A DNA stretch of 64,000 bases from Alphaproteobacteria bacterium (GCA_040218575.1 JAVJRE010000005.1:177214-241213); one strand, 5' to 3'. Shown: positions 26,713 to 36,420, counted from the first letter of the stretch. Numbers and translations: made by a program. Notes: generated from the sequence alone by a model not told the origin.

Positions 26713-28941
26713 TCAGCCGCCCGCCGCCTCGGCCAGGGCATTCGTGACGATCCCCGGCGTCAGCAGCTCCGGCAGAGCCAACCCGTCCGGCGCTCCCGGT
26801 CCATAGACCGCATTGAACGGAATGCCATAGCGACCGAAGCTGGCCAGATAGTCCGATACAGCGGGGTTTGGACTGGTCCAGTCCGCCCGCATGGCAGTAA
26901 CCGAACCATCGGCCAGAATATCCACAATCGGCGAACGATCGAGAACTGTTGCCTTGTTGACCTGACAGGTGATGCACCAGTCGGCCGTGACGTCCACCAG
27001 GACCAACTTGCCTTCGGCCACCAGGAAGCGGATTTCAACCAGATCCAGTGATTGCCACGTGGCCGCTGTCAGCACACCTGTGGGCGGCGCGGCCGGCCGG
27101 GACTCGACGGTCGGTGCCGCAAAGGCCCCGGCCAAACCAATGGCGGCGACGGCCACGGCCGCCAGGCGCAGACCCCGGCCTTTGTCCCGCCCGGCAAACC
27201 AGCGCCAGAGCGCGAGACCGCCGACCATGACCATAAGAGAGCTCGTCACAACGATGGCCGCTAGCGGACCCGCCTGTGCCTGCAGCACACTGAGCAGCCA
27301 CGCCGCCGTGACGGCCAGGGCCACAGCCATGATGCGCCGCAACCATACCATCCACGCGCCCGGTTTGGGCAGAGCTGTCACCAGCCGTGGCAGGGCCGCC
27401 ACCAGCAGATACGGAGTGGCCAGGCCGAGGCCCATGGCGAAGAACGTCGGGAAGATGGTGGCGGCGCCGCCGCTCAAGGCAAATCCGAGAGCGGTGCCGA
27501 CAAAGGGCGCCGAGCACGGCGTCGCCAGCAAGGTGGCGAAAGCGCCGGTGGCCGTATCACCGACCAGCCCCGGCTTGCCACCGGCCCGCGCCATGGCGCC
27601 GGACATGCCGCCCGGCAGACGGATTTCGAACAGCCCCCAGAGATTGGCGGCGAACAGCGTGACGATGACCGCCATGGCAATCAGAAACAGCGGCTGCTGA
27701 AACTGAATCCCCCAGCCAACCGCCAGCCCGGCCTGGCGCAGGCCAAGGGCAAGACCGGCCAACGCCAGAAAGGACAGGACAATGCCGGCCGCCGTTGCCA
27801 GGAAAGAGGCTCTCACCTCCGCCCCTGACCCGCCGCCGTGGCGCGCCACCCCGGCAACCTTGATGGACAGGACCGGCAGGACGCACGGCATGAGATTGAG
27901 AATGAGGCCACCGAGGAAGGCGATGGCCAGCAGACCGATGCCGGGCAATGCAGTGGCCAGTGAGGCGCCGGCGAAGGCCACCGGAGTCGCCGCCAGCACC
28001 ACCTGGCGTTCGGTTTCCACCGCCCGACCGCCATCGGTCATGGTCACAAACAGGGTGGCGTCGTCCGCCAGGGCGCCGGCGGGCAGGTCCAGCTCCAGCA
28101 GGGCCGAGCGGCGACCCTCGCCAAAGCGGATGTCAGGCCGGCTGAAGACCGGCCGGGCCAGTCCCTCAACAAACAGGTCCGGCGCCACCAGCGGCGTTGC
28201 CGATCGCACGACCGCCTGCAACCGCAGTGCGCCCGCTGCCTCTACCGCCTGCAGCACATCGACCGTCAGGCCGGCGTTTTCCGGCGGCACCGGCAGCCGC
28301 GCCTCGGCCCGGCCAATGTCACGGAATGCCACACCGGGATCGGCCGGCGCCGCGGGTAGGTGAAGGGACAGGCTGGCGCTACGCGGGATGCATACCTCGT
28401 CACAGGCCAGATAGCGCACGTCCGCCGCCAGAGTGACGGCATCGCCAATTGTGAGCGGCCGCACCCGAAGCGGAAACACCACCGCGTCCTTATAGCCCAG
28501 GGTCTCCAGTCCAAGGACCGAGAAGCGCTCCGGCGCCGGCCAATGAAAGGCGACAGTCTCCACATTGCGCGACGCGGACCAGTCCGGCTGCGGCGGAAAG
28601 CCCGCATCGCCCGGTGTGCGCCAATAGGTCTTCCAGCCGCTGGCCAGTTCAAATTGCAGGCCAAAGCGCAGCTCTTGCGCCGCACCCGTACCGGTTACGG
28701 CGGACACCAGACGAACGCGACTTTCGTCAAAGCTGACCCATGGGCCGACCGCCGGCGCGCTGTCAGCCGATGTGGCGGCCGGCCATGGCGCCACTGGCGC
28801 CAGGCCGCCTATGCCGGTCTGCTCGCCGGCTTGCGCGCTGTCCTGTGCCACCGCAGGGTAGGCGACGGATACGGACACGAGCAACGCCAGCGCCGCCCCG
28901 GCCACCCAGCGAACCAGGCATATGGAGAGTTTGTTTACCAT
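26713..28941 (-). CDS. DsbD/ScsB-type thiol-disulfide reductase
   Basis: The 742-residue protein is predicted to carry reducing equivalents from cytoplasmic thioredoxin to the periplasm. The order is: signal peptide; an N-terminal periplasmic immunoglobulin-like domain with a cysteine pair (DEVC, C180 and C184); an eight-segment membrane domain with cysteines in LNLMPCVLP (about 351) and LLATPCSAPF (about 476); and a C-terminal thioredoxin domain with WCITC (about 656-660). This fits the ScsB subgroup with its long N-terminal domain. AGGA lies close to the ATG at 28941. A peroxiredoxin gene follows; yqgE is divergent. Confidence 0.9.
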   Translation of the reverse strand: MVNKLSICLVRWVAGAALALLVSVSVAYPAVAQDSAQAGEQTGIGGLAPVAPWPAATSADSAPAVGPWVSFDESRVRLVSAVTGTGAAQELRFGLQFELASGWKTYWRTPGDAGFPPQPDWSASRNVETVAFHWPAPERFSVLGLETLGYKDAVVFPLRVRPLTIGDAVTLAADVRYLACDEVCIPRSASLSLHLPAAPADPGVAFRDIGRAEARLPVPPENAGLTVDVLQAVEAAGALRLQAVVRSATPLVAPDLFVEGLARPVFSRPDIRFGEGRRSALLELDLPAGALADDATLFVTMTDGGRAVETERQVVLAATPVAFAGASLATALPGIGLLAIAFLGGLILNLMPCVLPVLSIKVAGVARHGGGSGAEVRASFLATAAGIVLSFLALAGLALGLRQAGLAVGWGIQFQQPLFLIAMAVIVTLFAANLWGLFEIRLPGGMSGAMARAGGKPGLVGDTATGAFATLLATPCSAPFVGTALGFALSGGAATIFPTFFAMGLGLATPYLLVAALPRLVTALPKPGAWMVWLRRIMAVALAVTAAWLLSVLQAQAGPLAAIVVTSSLMVMVGGLALWRWFAGRDKGRGLRLAAVAVAAIGLAGAFAAPTVESRPAAPPTGVLTAATWQSLDLVEIRFLVAEGKLVLVDVTADWCITCQVNKATVLDRSPIVDILADGSVTAMRADWTSPNPAVSDYLASFGRYGIPFNAVYGPGAPDGLALPELLTPGIVTNALAEAAGG

Positions 28942-28997
28942 CGTCCTATAGTCTATCAGTCAGGATGTGGAGTCAGGAGATCAGTTCTCCGTTAGTC

Positions 28998-29033
28998 GTT
29001 CGCGAGCGAACCGTCGGGCCCGCCGCAGCGGGC
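28998..29033. other. Two hairpins in the dsbD-yqgE divergent gap
   Basis: GTTCGC/GCGAAC (28998-29011, loop GA) and GCCCGC/GCGGGC (29018-29033, loop CGCA) lie 45-80 bases before the yqgE ATG. They could form in the yqgE leader RNA or serve as protein sites. A GAGTC (GANTC) site is also present in the same gap. Confidence 0.35.
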
Positions 29034-29077
29034 ACCGGAAAGGCCTTGTACCGACGCCATAGCGAAGGGAGGTCCCC

Positions 29078-29662
29078 ATGCCGGATTCACGCAATAGCCA
29101 GGCCGAGCCTGGCTGGTTAGTCGGCCAGCTTCTGGTGGCCATGCCCCAGATGGGCGACCCCCGTTTTGAACGCACCGTGATCTACATGTGCGCGCACACC
29201 AAGGATGGCGCCATGGGCGTTGTGGTCAACCGCCTGCTGGAAGACCTCACATTCCGCGATTTGCTGAAACAGCTCGATGTTGACAGTGGCGCCATCAATG
29301 ACCAGATCCGGGTCCACTTCGGCGGACCCGTCGAGTCCGGTCGCGGCTTCGTGCTGCACAGCGACGACTTTGTACAGGACAGCTCGATGGTCGTCGGCAC
29401 CGGCATTGCCATGACCGCGACGCTGGACATCCTGCGGGCTATCGCCACCGGTGCTGGTCCACGTCAGCACCTGCTGGCGCTCGGCTACGCCGGCTGGGGG
29501 CCGGGACAACTGGAATCGGAACTGCAGGCCAATGGCTGGCTGACAGTGCCAGCCGACGCCAGCCTGGTCTTCAACGCCGATGATGATCGCAAGTGGACCG
29601 CGGCCCTGGCCACGCTCGGCATTTCGCCCTCCGCCCTGTCCGGCGAGGCGGGCCACGCCTGA
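29078..29662 (+). CDS. YqgE/AlgH family protein
   Basis: The 194-residue protein matches the DUF179 family: [20 protein letters not shown] near the N terminus, then [13 protein letters not shown] and a [15 protein letters not shown] segment. The molecular role of the family is unclear; Pseudomonas AlgH was named for an effect on alginate regulation. GGGAGG lies just upstream of the ATG at 29078, a strong ribosome binding site. It converges with the GNAT gene and is divergent from the DsbD-type gene. Confidence 0.93.
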   Translation: MPDSRNSQAEPGWLVGQLLVAMPQMGDPRFERTVIYMCAHTKDGAMGVVVNRLLEDLTFRDLLKQLDVDSGAINDQIRVHFGGPVESGRGFVLHSDDFVQDSSMVVGTGIAMTATLDILRAIATGAGPRQHLLALGYAGWGPGQLESELQANGWLTVPADASLVFNADDDRKWTAALATLGISPSALSGEAGHA

Positions 29663-29679
29663 GACCTGCCGGTGGCCGC

Positions 29680-30258
29680 TCAGGCCATTATCACTTTGCC
29701 TGGCGGACGGGGATCATCGGCCAGCAATGCGAACAGGCGATGGTCGGCCCACGCACCATTGATCCGCAAATAGCGTCGCGCAAACCCCTCTTCCCTGAAG
29801 CCGCACTTCAGCAGCAGGCCGGCGCTGGCCTCATTGTCCGGCAGGCACGCCGCTTCCAGCCGGTGCAGGGCCAGCCGGTCGAAGCTGTAGTGGATGACCG
29901 CGGCCAGGGCCCGTGACATGTGACCGTTGCGGGCCTGGGCGGCACCGACCCAATAGCCGAGGCTTGCTGTCTGGGCGACACCGCGACGGACGTTGGAAAC
30001 ATTGATGCCACCGATGATCGCGTCATCCTCCACCCGGAACAGGAAGAAGCTGTAGGCAAGGTCATCGCGCCAGTCCTGCGTCTGCTGGCGCAGGCGGCGA
30101 CGAAAATAGTCACGACTGAGCGCGTCCGCCGGCCATGTGGGCTCCCACGGCATAAGAAAGGCGCGCGACCCATTGCGCAGTTCTGCCCAGGCCGACCAGT
30201 CACGATCATGCGGCGGTCGGATATAGGTGTGACCACATACCAGACGCAGATCCGGCAT
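29680..30258 (-). CDS. GNAT acetyltransferase, RimJ-like
   Basis: The 192-residue protein has the GNAT fold of ribosomal-protein N-acetyltransferases: IRPPHDRDWSAWAELR at the N terminus, GYWVGAAQARNGHMSRAL for acetyl-CoA binding, and NEASAGLLLKCGFREEGFAR at the end, typical of RimJ/RimL. The exact target is not predictable. It is the last gene of the cox-thrC-M16 block. I chose the ATG at 30258; a GTG at 30291 would overlap the protease gene by 13 bases. Confidence 0.85.
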   Translation of the reverse strand: MPDLRLVCGHTYIRPPHDRDWSAWAELRNGSRAFLMPWEPTWPADALSRDYFRRRLRQQTQDWRDDLAYSFFLFRVEDDAIIGGINVSNVRRGVAQTASLGYWVGAAQARNGHMSRALAAVIHYSFDRLALHRLEAACLPDNEASAGLLLKCGFREEGFARRYLRINGAWADHRLFALLADDPRPPGKVIMA

Positions 30259-30278
30259 CGCCGGCGCCGGGCTGCGAA

Positions 30279-31568
30279 TCAGGCGAAGCACGACGCTGCT
30301 CCCATCCGCTCGCGGATCTGGTCATAGGGCTCAAGCCCACCGATTCGCCCGAGTGCGGCAAACGTCATGGGCTGCGCCACCGTCCGCCGGGCAACCCGCA
30401 AGATGTCATCCCTGGTCACCGCCGCCAGGCGCCCCAGCATGTCATCCTTGCTCAGCACGTGGCCAAAGGTCAGCACATGTCCGGCCAGGCGGTCAGCCCG
30501 CCCGCCCGGTCCTTCCAGACTCATCAGCAGGCCGGCCCGCGCCTGCACCCGGGCCCGCTCGACCTCCGCGTCGCCCAAATCATCCAGACTTCGCCGCACA
30601 CTGTCGGCCAGTGCCGGAATCAACCGCGGCAGATCGGCGGCGTCGGTTCCCGCGTGGATCGACAGCATACCGCAGTCGGAATAGGCCGAATGGTGACTGG
30701 AAATAGCGTAAACCAGGCCCAGTTCCTCGCGGATTTCCTGGAACAGACGGGATGACATGCCGCCGCCCAGCAGCGCGGCATACAGACCAAGCGCCACCCG
30801 GTCCGGGTCGCGGGCCGCAAGGCCGGGAAAGCCAATAGCAAGCTGCACCTGCTCCAGCGCATCGTCCTGACGGAAGTTCCCGCCGGTGTAGTGCGCGCGC
30901 GTCGACGGCGATGGCCGGGCGGACGGCATGGCGCCGATGGTGCGTTCGACAGAGCGGCGGAACGCCTCATGGTCGATACGACCCGACGCCGCGACAACTG
31001 AAACATCGGCGCCATAATGTTGCGCTACAAAGCCAGCGACGGCCGACCTGTCCAACGCCGACACGCTGGCGCTGCTGCCCAGGATCGGCCAGCCGAAGGA
31101 CTGTCCGGCGAACGCCGCCTGGTGAAAATGATCGCCGATAATGTCGTCCGGCGTGTCGGCAACCTGTGCAATCTCCTGCAGTACGACCGTGCGCTCCACC
31201 ATCAGATCGGCTTCCGTCAGGCGGCTGTGACAGACCATGTCGCCAATCAGATCAAGCGCCAGGTCCACATCGTCGCGCAGGATACGCGCCTGAAAAGAGG
31301 TGTGCTCACGGGATGTATAGGCGTCCAGCGATCCGCCGACCGCCTCGATCTGTTCGGCGATATCGCGGGCGGTGCGCCGCTCCGTACCCTTGAACACCAT
31401 ATGCTCCACAAGATGGGCAACACCGCAAACATCCGCCGTTTCGTCACGGGTACCGCGGCCGATCCATAGTCCAAGCGCCACGGAATCGACGCTGTCCAGG
31501 TGATCGGTAGCCACCACCAGACCATTATCGAGGCGCGAAACCTCAATGGATTCCGACGCGCCGGTCAT
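30279..31568 (-). CDS. M16 zinc peptidase, mitochondrial-processing-peptidase-like
   Basis: The 429-residue protein has the inverted zinc motif HLVEH (H52, E55, H56) with the downstream helix containing ERTVVLQEIAQ for the third ligand. The C-terminal half has the second M16 fold with SSRLFQEIREELGLVYAISS. It therefore looks catalytically competent, unlike the M16 protein at 61.7-63.1 kb. There is no signal peptide, so it is cytoplasmic, like the alphaproteobacterial homologues of mitochondrial processing peptidase. Its ATG overlaps the thrC stop (ATGA), and this thrC-M16-GNAT order is conserved in the class as I recall. Confidence 0.93.
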   Translation of the reverse strand: MTGASESIEVSRLDNGLVVATDHLDSVDSVALGLWIGRGTRDETADVCGVAHLVEHMVFKGTERRTARDIAEQIEAVGGSLDAYTSREHTSFQARILRDDVDLALDLIGDMVCHSRLTEADLMVERTVVLQEIAQVADTPDDIIGDHFHQAAFAGQSFGWPILGSSASVSALDRSAVAGFVAQHYGADVSVVAASGRIDHEAFRRSVERTIGAMPSARPSPSTRAHYTGGNFRQDDALEQVQLAIGFPGLAARDPDRVALGLYAALLGGGMSSRLFQEIREELGLVYAISSHHSAYSDCGMLSIHAGTDAADLPRLIPALADSVRRSLDDLGDAEVERARVQARAGLLMSLEGPGGRADRLAGHVLTFGHVLSKDDMLGRLAAVTRDDILRVARRTVAQPMTFAALGRIGGLEPYDQIRERMGAASCFA

Positions 31569-32974
31569 GCCGCCCGGCTGCAGCCGAGTGTGCTGCGGAT
31601 ATACCGGCGCAGCCGGTCCACATCATTGGCCAGGCTGTCGCAGGTCTCGGCCCGCTCAAAAAGATCGGCCAGACGCGGCGGTAGCGACGGGCGCACACCG
31701 GTCGCCTTCTCTACCGCATCGGGAAATTTGGCCGGGTGGGCCGTGGCCAGACACACAACCGGAATGTCCGCCGCCGGGCGGCAGGCAAGACCGGCGGCCA
31801 GCCCGACCGCCGTGTGCGGATCGAGCAAGATGCCGCTCTTATCATGAACCCGACGGATCGTGGCCAGAGTCTCTTCGTCGCTGACACGCGCGCCGGAAAA
31901 TTCACGGCGGATCGCCTCGAAGCGGTCGGCAGAGACGTCGAGCCGGCCATCGGTGCGAAACTGTTTCATGGTCACATCGACCGCCGTACCGTCGCGATCC
32001 AGCGTTTCAAACAGCAGGCGCTCAAAATTGCTCGACACCTGAATGTCCATACTGGGGCTGAGACTGGGCTCGACCGGCCGCGTCTCCATTCTTCCCTGAC
32101 TTGTCAGAAAGCGCGCCAGGATGTCATTACGGTTGCTGCCGATGATCAACCTGTTCACCGGCAAACCCATGTGCGCCGCTACGTGGCCGGCATAGACATT
32201 GCCGAAATTACCGGTAGGCACGGCGAAGGCAACGGGCCGGTCCGGCGCGCCGAGAGCAAGGCCGGCCCAGACGTAGTAGACGATCTGGGCCATGATCCGG
32301 GCCCAGTTAATGGAATTGACGGCGCTCAGGCCAACCTCGTCCGCGAACGCCAGGTCGGCGAACAGCGCTTTGACCAGGTCCTGGCAATCGTCGAAGGTTC
32401 CGTCGATGGCGATGTTGTGGACATTGGGCGCGTCAACGGTGGTCATTTGCCGTCGCTGCACCTCGCTGACCCGGCCCTTGGGGTGCAGCACAAAAATATC
32501 GATGGCCGCGCGATCACGGCACGCCTCGATGGCCGCCGACCCCGTATCGCCGGAAGTCGCCGTGACGATGGTGATGCGTCGGCCACGTTCCGCCAGCACA
32601 TGGTCGAACAGGCGCCCCACCAGTTGCAGCGCATAGTCCTTGAAGGCAAGCGTCGGGCCGTGAAACAGCTCCATCAGCCAGAGATTGGCATCGAGCTGCA
32701 CCAGCGGCGCCACCGCCGGGTGGCCGAACTCCGCTACGGCCTCATCAACGATTCTCTCCAGCGTCGCCGGGGCAATGGCCGTGCCGACAAAGGGCGTCAT
32801 GACGGCCTTCGCCAGGGCGCCATAGGACAGGCCGCGCCAGTGGGAAATCTGGCTGGCATTAAGGCGCGGCCAGGATTCAGGCAGGTAGAGACCGCCGTCA
32901 CGGGCGAGACCGGCCAGCAATACCTCGGAGAAATCCAGAACCGGAGCCTGGCCCCGGGTGCTCACATAGCGCAA
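31565..32974 (-). CDS. thrC: Threonine synthase
   Basis: This PLP enzyme converts O-phosphohomoserine to threonine. The 469-residue protein has the PLP lysine in GPTLAFKDYALQ (K112), the TATSGDTGSAAIEA loop and AVPTGNFGNVYAG, all of the large-type ThrC. The start is TTG at 32974: AGGAGG lies six bases upstream, and the product begins MRYVSTRGQ, like homologues. The open frame extends to a GTG at 33010, but that start has no ribosome site. It overlaps the M16 gene by four bases. Confidence 0.96.
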   Translation of the reverse strand: MRYVSTRGQAPVLDFSEVLLAGLARDGGLYLPESWPRLNASQISHWRGLSYGALAKAVMTPFVGTAIAPATLERIVDEAVAEFGHPAVAPLVQLDANLWLMELFHGPTLAFKDYALQLVGRLFDHVLAERGRRITIVTATSGDTGSAAIEACRDRAAIDIFVLHPKGRVSEVQRRQMTTVDAPNVHNIAIDGTFDDCQDLVKALFADLAFADEVGLSAVNSINWARIMAQIVYYVWAGLALGAPDRPVAFAVPTGNFGNVYAGHVAAHMGLPVNRLIIGSNRNDILARFLTSQGRMETRPVEPSLSPSMDIQVSSNFERLLFETLDRDGTAVDVTMKQFRTDGRLDVSADRFEAIRREFSGARVSDEETLATIRRVHDKSGILLDPHTAVGLAAGLACRPAADIPVVCLATAHPAKFPDAVEKATGVRPSLPPRLADLFERAETCDSLANDVDRLRRYIRSTLGCSRAA

Positions 32975-32986
32975 ATCGGTCCTCCT
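32972..32986 (-). promoter_or_regulatory. Perfect Shine-Dalgarno fixing a TTG start for thrC
   Basis: On the minus strand AGGAGG (32986-32981) is followed after six bases by TTG (32974-32972). This full match to the anti-SD decides between the TTG and the upstream GTG at 33010. Confidence 0.8.
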
Positions 32987-33083
32987 GGGCGCGCGACCCC
33001 GGCCACGCACAGCCCCTCTCTTAGCGCTATCCGCCGGGGTGGTCCATCCACCGGGACATGCGGCTGGCCGCCGGCCGCCATGC

Positions 33084-33800
33084 TCAGGCAGCGCCGCCGC
33101 GGCGGCGGCGAATGATCGAGATCACGGTCATAACCAGGGTGGTCAAGGCCAGGCCAAACCAGGTCAGCGCATAGCCAAGATGATTGTTGGGCAGGGACGG
33201 GTCGACCGCGACGCGCCGGGCCAGAACGCCGGGGGCGCCGCCATCGGCCAGCAGGACACCTGGTAGAAGGGTGGTCCGTGTCGCCGCCGCCATGGCCGTG
33301 GTGTCCACATGATACCAGATGCCCGCGTCCGGCTGATTGTCGGGCCGGAACTGGCGGGCCAGGCCGGTCGCCGGCCGCAGGACCCGATAGCGTCCATCGA
33401 CCAGAACCAGCCCGTCCGGCGGCGGCGGAACGGCAATGCTGTCGGTTGTCCGCGTCCCCTGCGCCAGCCAGCCGCGCTCCACCAGAATCGCGCGCCCATC
33501 GGCCATAACCAGTGGCGTCAGAACGCGGACACCGAGCTGACCGCCCAGCACCTGACCGTGCAACAGAAGGTCCGCACTCTGCAGGTAGCGACCGCTGGCG
33601 GTGGCCGGATGAAAATCCGCCGCCGTGACCTGCAGGGCGGCCAGACGCTCCACCGGCAGCGGCGCGGCGGCAAGGACCGCCGCACGGTCGGCGATCACCT
33701 CCTGCTTCCAGGCCAGACGCTGCACCTGCCATAGACCAAGCGCCACAAACAGCACCATGGCGATGGCCATGAAGGCGATAAATCCAGCGAACCGCCCCAC
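33084..33800 (-). CDS. SURF1 family cytochrome oxidase assembly protein
   Basis: The 238-residue protein has the SURF1 layout: one N-terminal membrane helix (FAGFIAFMAIAMVLFVALG) with the conserved GLWQVQRLAWK segment after it, a periplasmic domain with VERGWLAQG, and a C-terminal helix preceded by NNHLGYALTWFGLAL. SURF1 helps insert heme a into oxidase subunit I. The start is GTG at 33800. It follows ctaE by 60 bases and precedes thrC by about 110. Confidence 0.93.
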   Translation of the reverse strand: MGRFAGFIAFMAIAMVLFVALGLWQVQRLAWKQEVIADRAAVLAAAPLPVERLAALQVTAADFHPATASGRYLQSADLLLHGQVLGGQLGVRVLTPLVMADGRAILVERGWLAQGTRTTDSIAVPPPPDGLVLVDGRYRVLRPATGLARQFRPDNQPDAGIWYHVDTTAMAAATRTTLLPGVLLADGGAPGVLARRVAVDPSLPNNHLGYALTWFGLALTTLVMTVISIIRRRRGGAA

Positions 33801-33860
33801 GCCGTTCAGGCCCGGCGCTGGTGCGCGACCGGCCTGTCGGCGGCGTGCGCCAGACGGCGG

Positions 33861-34691
33861 CTAGTGATAAATGCCGCCAGCGTTGCCCCACCAATAAACG
33901 CAGACGAAGAGGAAGAGCCAGACCACATCAACGAAGTGCCAGTACCACGCGGCGGCCTCGAAGCCCACGTGCTGGTCCGGCTTGAAATGGCCGGCCTTGG
34001 CCCGGAACAGACAGACGCCAAGGAAGATGGTGCCCACCAGCACATGAAAGCCATGAAAGCCGGTCGCCATGTAGAAGACCGAGGCATAGATGCCATCTGT
34101 GAAGCCGAAGGGCGCTACCCCGTATTCAAAAACCTGCAAGGCAGTGAAGGTCATGCCCAGCACGACGGTCAGCACCAGCGCCTGCACGGCAGAGCGCTGA
34201 TGCCCCTCCAGAATGGCGTGGTGGGCCCAGGTCACCGTCACGCCGGAGGTAAGCAGGATCAGCGTATTGAGGAAGGGTATGTCGAAGGCGCGGAAGACCG
34301 TCATCCCTTCCGGCGGCCACACCCCGCCAATCGCCTCTGTGGGGAACAGGCTGGCGCCGAAGAAGGCCCAGAAAAAGGCGGAGAAAAACATGACCTCAGA
34401 GGCGATAAACAGCGCCATGCCATAGCGCAGGCCGATCTGCACCACCTTGGTGTGCAAGCGGCGGAAGGTCGCCTCTTCCACCACATCGCGCCACCACACG
34501 ATCATGGTTGCGGCGACCAGCAAGCCGCCGATTATCAACAACCAGAAGGCGCCGGTGTGCATGAACACCACCAGCCCGGCAGCGGTCAGGCCGGCCGCCA
34601 GCGCGCCGACCAGCGGCCACGGGCTCGGCTCTACCAAATGGTAGGGATGCTTGCGCCCTGTGGATTCGTAGGAAAGCTCGGCGTGGTCCAT
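33861..34691 (-). CDS. ctaE: Cytochrome c oxidase subunit III
   Basis: The 276-residue membrane protein has seven hydrophobic helices and the subunit III marks KHPYHLVEPSPWP at the N terminus, FFSAFFWAFFGASL, and the C-terminal GHFKPDQHVGFEAAAWYWHF segment. It stabilises the core of the aa3-type oxidase. It lies between ctaG (23 bases upstream) and SURF1. A DUF983 gene often found at this spot in related bacteria is absent. Confidence 0.96.
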   Translation of the reverse strand: MDHAELSYESTGRKHPYHLVEPSPWPLVGALAAGLTAAGLVVFMHTGAFWLLIIGGLLVAATMIVWWRDVVEEATFRRLHTKVVQIGLRYGMALFIASEVMFFSAFFWAFFGASLFPTEAIGGVWPPEGMTVFRAFDIPFLNTLILLTSGVTVTWAHHAILEGHQRSAVQALVLTVVLGMTFTALQVFEYGVAPFGFTDGIYASVFYMATGFHGFHVLVGTIFLGVCLFRAKAGHFKPDQHVGFEAAAWYWHFVDVVWLFLFVCVYWWGNAGGIYH

Positions 34692-34714
34692 GTCTCTCGT
34701 CCCTCGTTTGGGCG

Positions 34715-35344
34715 TCAGTTCGTGATTGCGACTGTTGCCTGGTCCGTCGTCCGGACGCGGGCAACATCGGCAGGGGATGGCTGGCCATCCGGCGGGCCCA
34801 GATCTTCAGCCAGAAAGAATGTGTAGGACAGGGTGATGGTGGTCACATCGTAGGTGCGGTTGTCGTCGGCGATGGCCGGATCGACAAAGAACACCACCGG
34901 CATTTCCGCCTCCTGACCAGGCTCCAACCGCTGTTCGCTGAAACAGAAGCACTGCACCTTGTTGAAATAGAGCCCTGCCTTGGCCGGCGCTACATTAAAG
35001 GCGGCTGTGCCGATCAGTGTATGGTCAGAGGTATTGCGCACGCGGTAGGCGACCAGCCGCGATTCGCCGAGTCGCAAATGGACCGGCGCATCCGGCGTTT
35101 CAAAGGTCCAGGCCAGTTCCGGATCCACGTCCGCATTGAAGCGCACGGTAACCACCGGCCCATCGCCGGTCGGCGCCGCCGGCGCCGCATCGGCCCGTTG
35201 CGGTGTGCCGCCAAAGCCGGTCAGACGACAGAACGCATTATAGGCCGGCACTGCGGCGAAGGACGCGCCGACCATGGCGAAGGCGACGCCCAGCAGCAGC
35301 ACCATCAGGCGCCGGTTCGCAGGCAAGGAGCGGCGACCGGTCAT
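34715..35344 (-). CDS. ctaG: Cytochrome c oxidase assembly protein CtaG (Cox11)
   Basis: The 209-residue copper chaperone delivers Cu to the CuB site of oxidase subunit I. It has one N-terminal membrane anchor (LMVLLLGVAFAMVGASFAAV), the conserved VPAYNAFCRLTGFGGTPQ and the copper-binding CFCF motif in KVQCFCFSEQRLEPGQ. The soluble domain faces the periplasm. It starts three bases after the stop of the 45-residue peptide gene. Confidence 0.95.
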   Translation of the reverse strand: MTGRRSLPANRRLMVLLLGVAFAMVGASFAAVPAYNAFCRLTGFGGTPQRADAAPAAPTGDGPVVTVRFNADVDPELAWTFETPDAPVHLRLGESRLVAYRVRNTSDHTLIGTAAFNVAPAKAGLYFNKVQCFCFSEQRLEPGQEAEMPVVFFVDPAIADDNRTYDVTTITLSYTFFLAEDLGPPDGQPSPADVARVRTTDQATVAITN

Positions 35345-35347
35345 CGC

Positions 35348-35485
35348 TCAGGCCATCTTGACCATGCCGGCCACATAAAGGCCGACAACGATCAAAACCA
35401 GGACCGCCAGCACACGCCGGTTGCGGCGGCGAAGCCGCACCGCGTCGTCCCGATCAGACTCTGACGACGCGGTCCTGGCCATCAT
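35348..35485 (-). CDS. 45-residue single-span membrane peptide in the cox operon
   Basis: This short frame ([20 protein letters not shown] at the start) has a basic segment followed by one membrane helix ([18 protein letters not shown]). Its ATG overlaps the ctaB stop (ATGA at 35485-35482), and its stop lies three bases before ctaG, so it sits exactly in the reading path of the operon. Small proteins occur at this ctaB-ctaG position in other alphaproteobacteria as I recall. An assembly role for the oxidase is inferred from position. A second ATG at 35482 is directly adjacent. Confidence 0.78.
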   Translation of the reverse strand: MMARTASSESDRDDAVRLRRRNRRVLAVLVLIVVGLYVAGMVKMA

Positions 35486-36420
35486 GCCACCCCCCCGGAA
35501 ACCAGCGACTCGGCCATCAGAATGGCGAAGATCAGGAACAGATACAGGATCGAAAAGCCAAACAGCCGTCGGGCATGGCCCGCATCATCGGTCCGCCAGA
35601 TACGCCACGCCGCCCGGATAAACATGAGATTGAGCACTACGGCGCTGGCCCCATAGAACCAGCCAGCGCCCAGCGCCAGCGGCGCAAGGCTGGCCGGGGC
35701 CAGAAGCACGGCATAGAGCATGATCTGCCGGCGGGTGGCCTGACGCCCCCGGACAACCGGCATCATGGGCACCCCGGCCCGCTCATAGTCGCCGGACCGG
35801 ACCAGAGCCAGTGCCCAGAAATGCGGCGGCGTCCAGAGGAAAATGATGGCAAACAGAGCCAGTGGCATCAGCCCGATAGCGCCGGTGGCAGCGGCCCAGC
35901 CGATCACCGGCGGCAGGGCGCCGGCAGCGCCGCCGATGACGATATTCTGTGGTGTGCGGCGCTTCAGCCACATGGTGTAGACGAGAACATAGAACAGCAC
36001 CGTAACCGCCAGCAGGGCGGCCGCCAGTCCGTTGACCGTAATGGCCATGACCGCAACGGCGCCGGCTGCCAGGACAGACCCCAGAACCAGTGCTTCGGCC
36101 GCGCTCACCCGGCCGGCCGGCAGGGGGCGGTTGCGGGTCCGCGCCATTACCGAATCAATGTCGCGGTCGTACCACATGTTCAGCGCGCCGGCCGCCCCGG
36201 CTCCGATGGCGATACAGGCGATGGCGATCAGGGCCGTGTACGGCGCAACGGTGCCCGGCGCCGCCACCAGCCCGACAAGACCGGTGAACACCACCAGCGA
36301 CATGACCCGCGGTTTCAGCAACCGGCCATAGTCCATAAGCCGCCGACCGATAGCCAATGGCACCGACCACAGCCCGCCATCCCGGGCGGCCGGCAGACCG
36401 GTGTCAAACGCGCCGCTCAT
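35482..36420 (-). CDS. ctaB: Protoheme IX farnesyltransferase (heme O synthase)
   Basis: This UbiA-superfamily membrane enzyme adds a farnesyl group to heme b to make heme O, the precursor of heme a. The aspartate-rich motif [19 protein letters not shown] is present, the N-terminal [20 protein letters not shown] is typical, and about nine membrane segments are visible in 312 residues. It lies 63 bases after coxA and overlaps the small membrane peptide gene. Confidence 0.95.
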   Translation of the reverse strand: MSGAFDTGLPAARDGGLWSVPLAIGRRLMDYGRLLKPRVMSLVVFTGLVGLVAAPGTVAPYTALIAIACIAIGAGAAGALNMWYDRDIDSVMARTRNRPLPAGRVSAAEALVLGSVLAAGAVAVMAITVNGLAAALLAVTVLFYVLVYTMWLKRRTPQNIVIGGAAGALPPVIGWAAATGAIGLMPLALFAIIFLWTPPHFWALALVRSGDYERAGVPMMPVVRGRQATRRQIMLYAVLLAPASLAPLALGAGWFYGASAVVLNLMFIRAAWRIWRTDDAGHARRLFGFSILYLFLIFAILMAESLVSGGVA

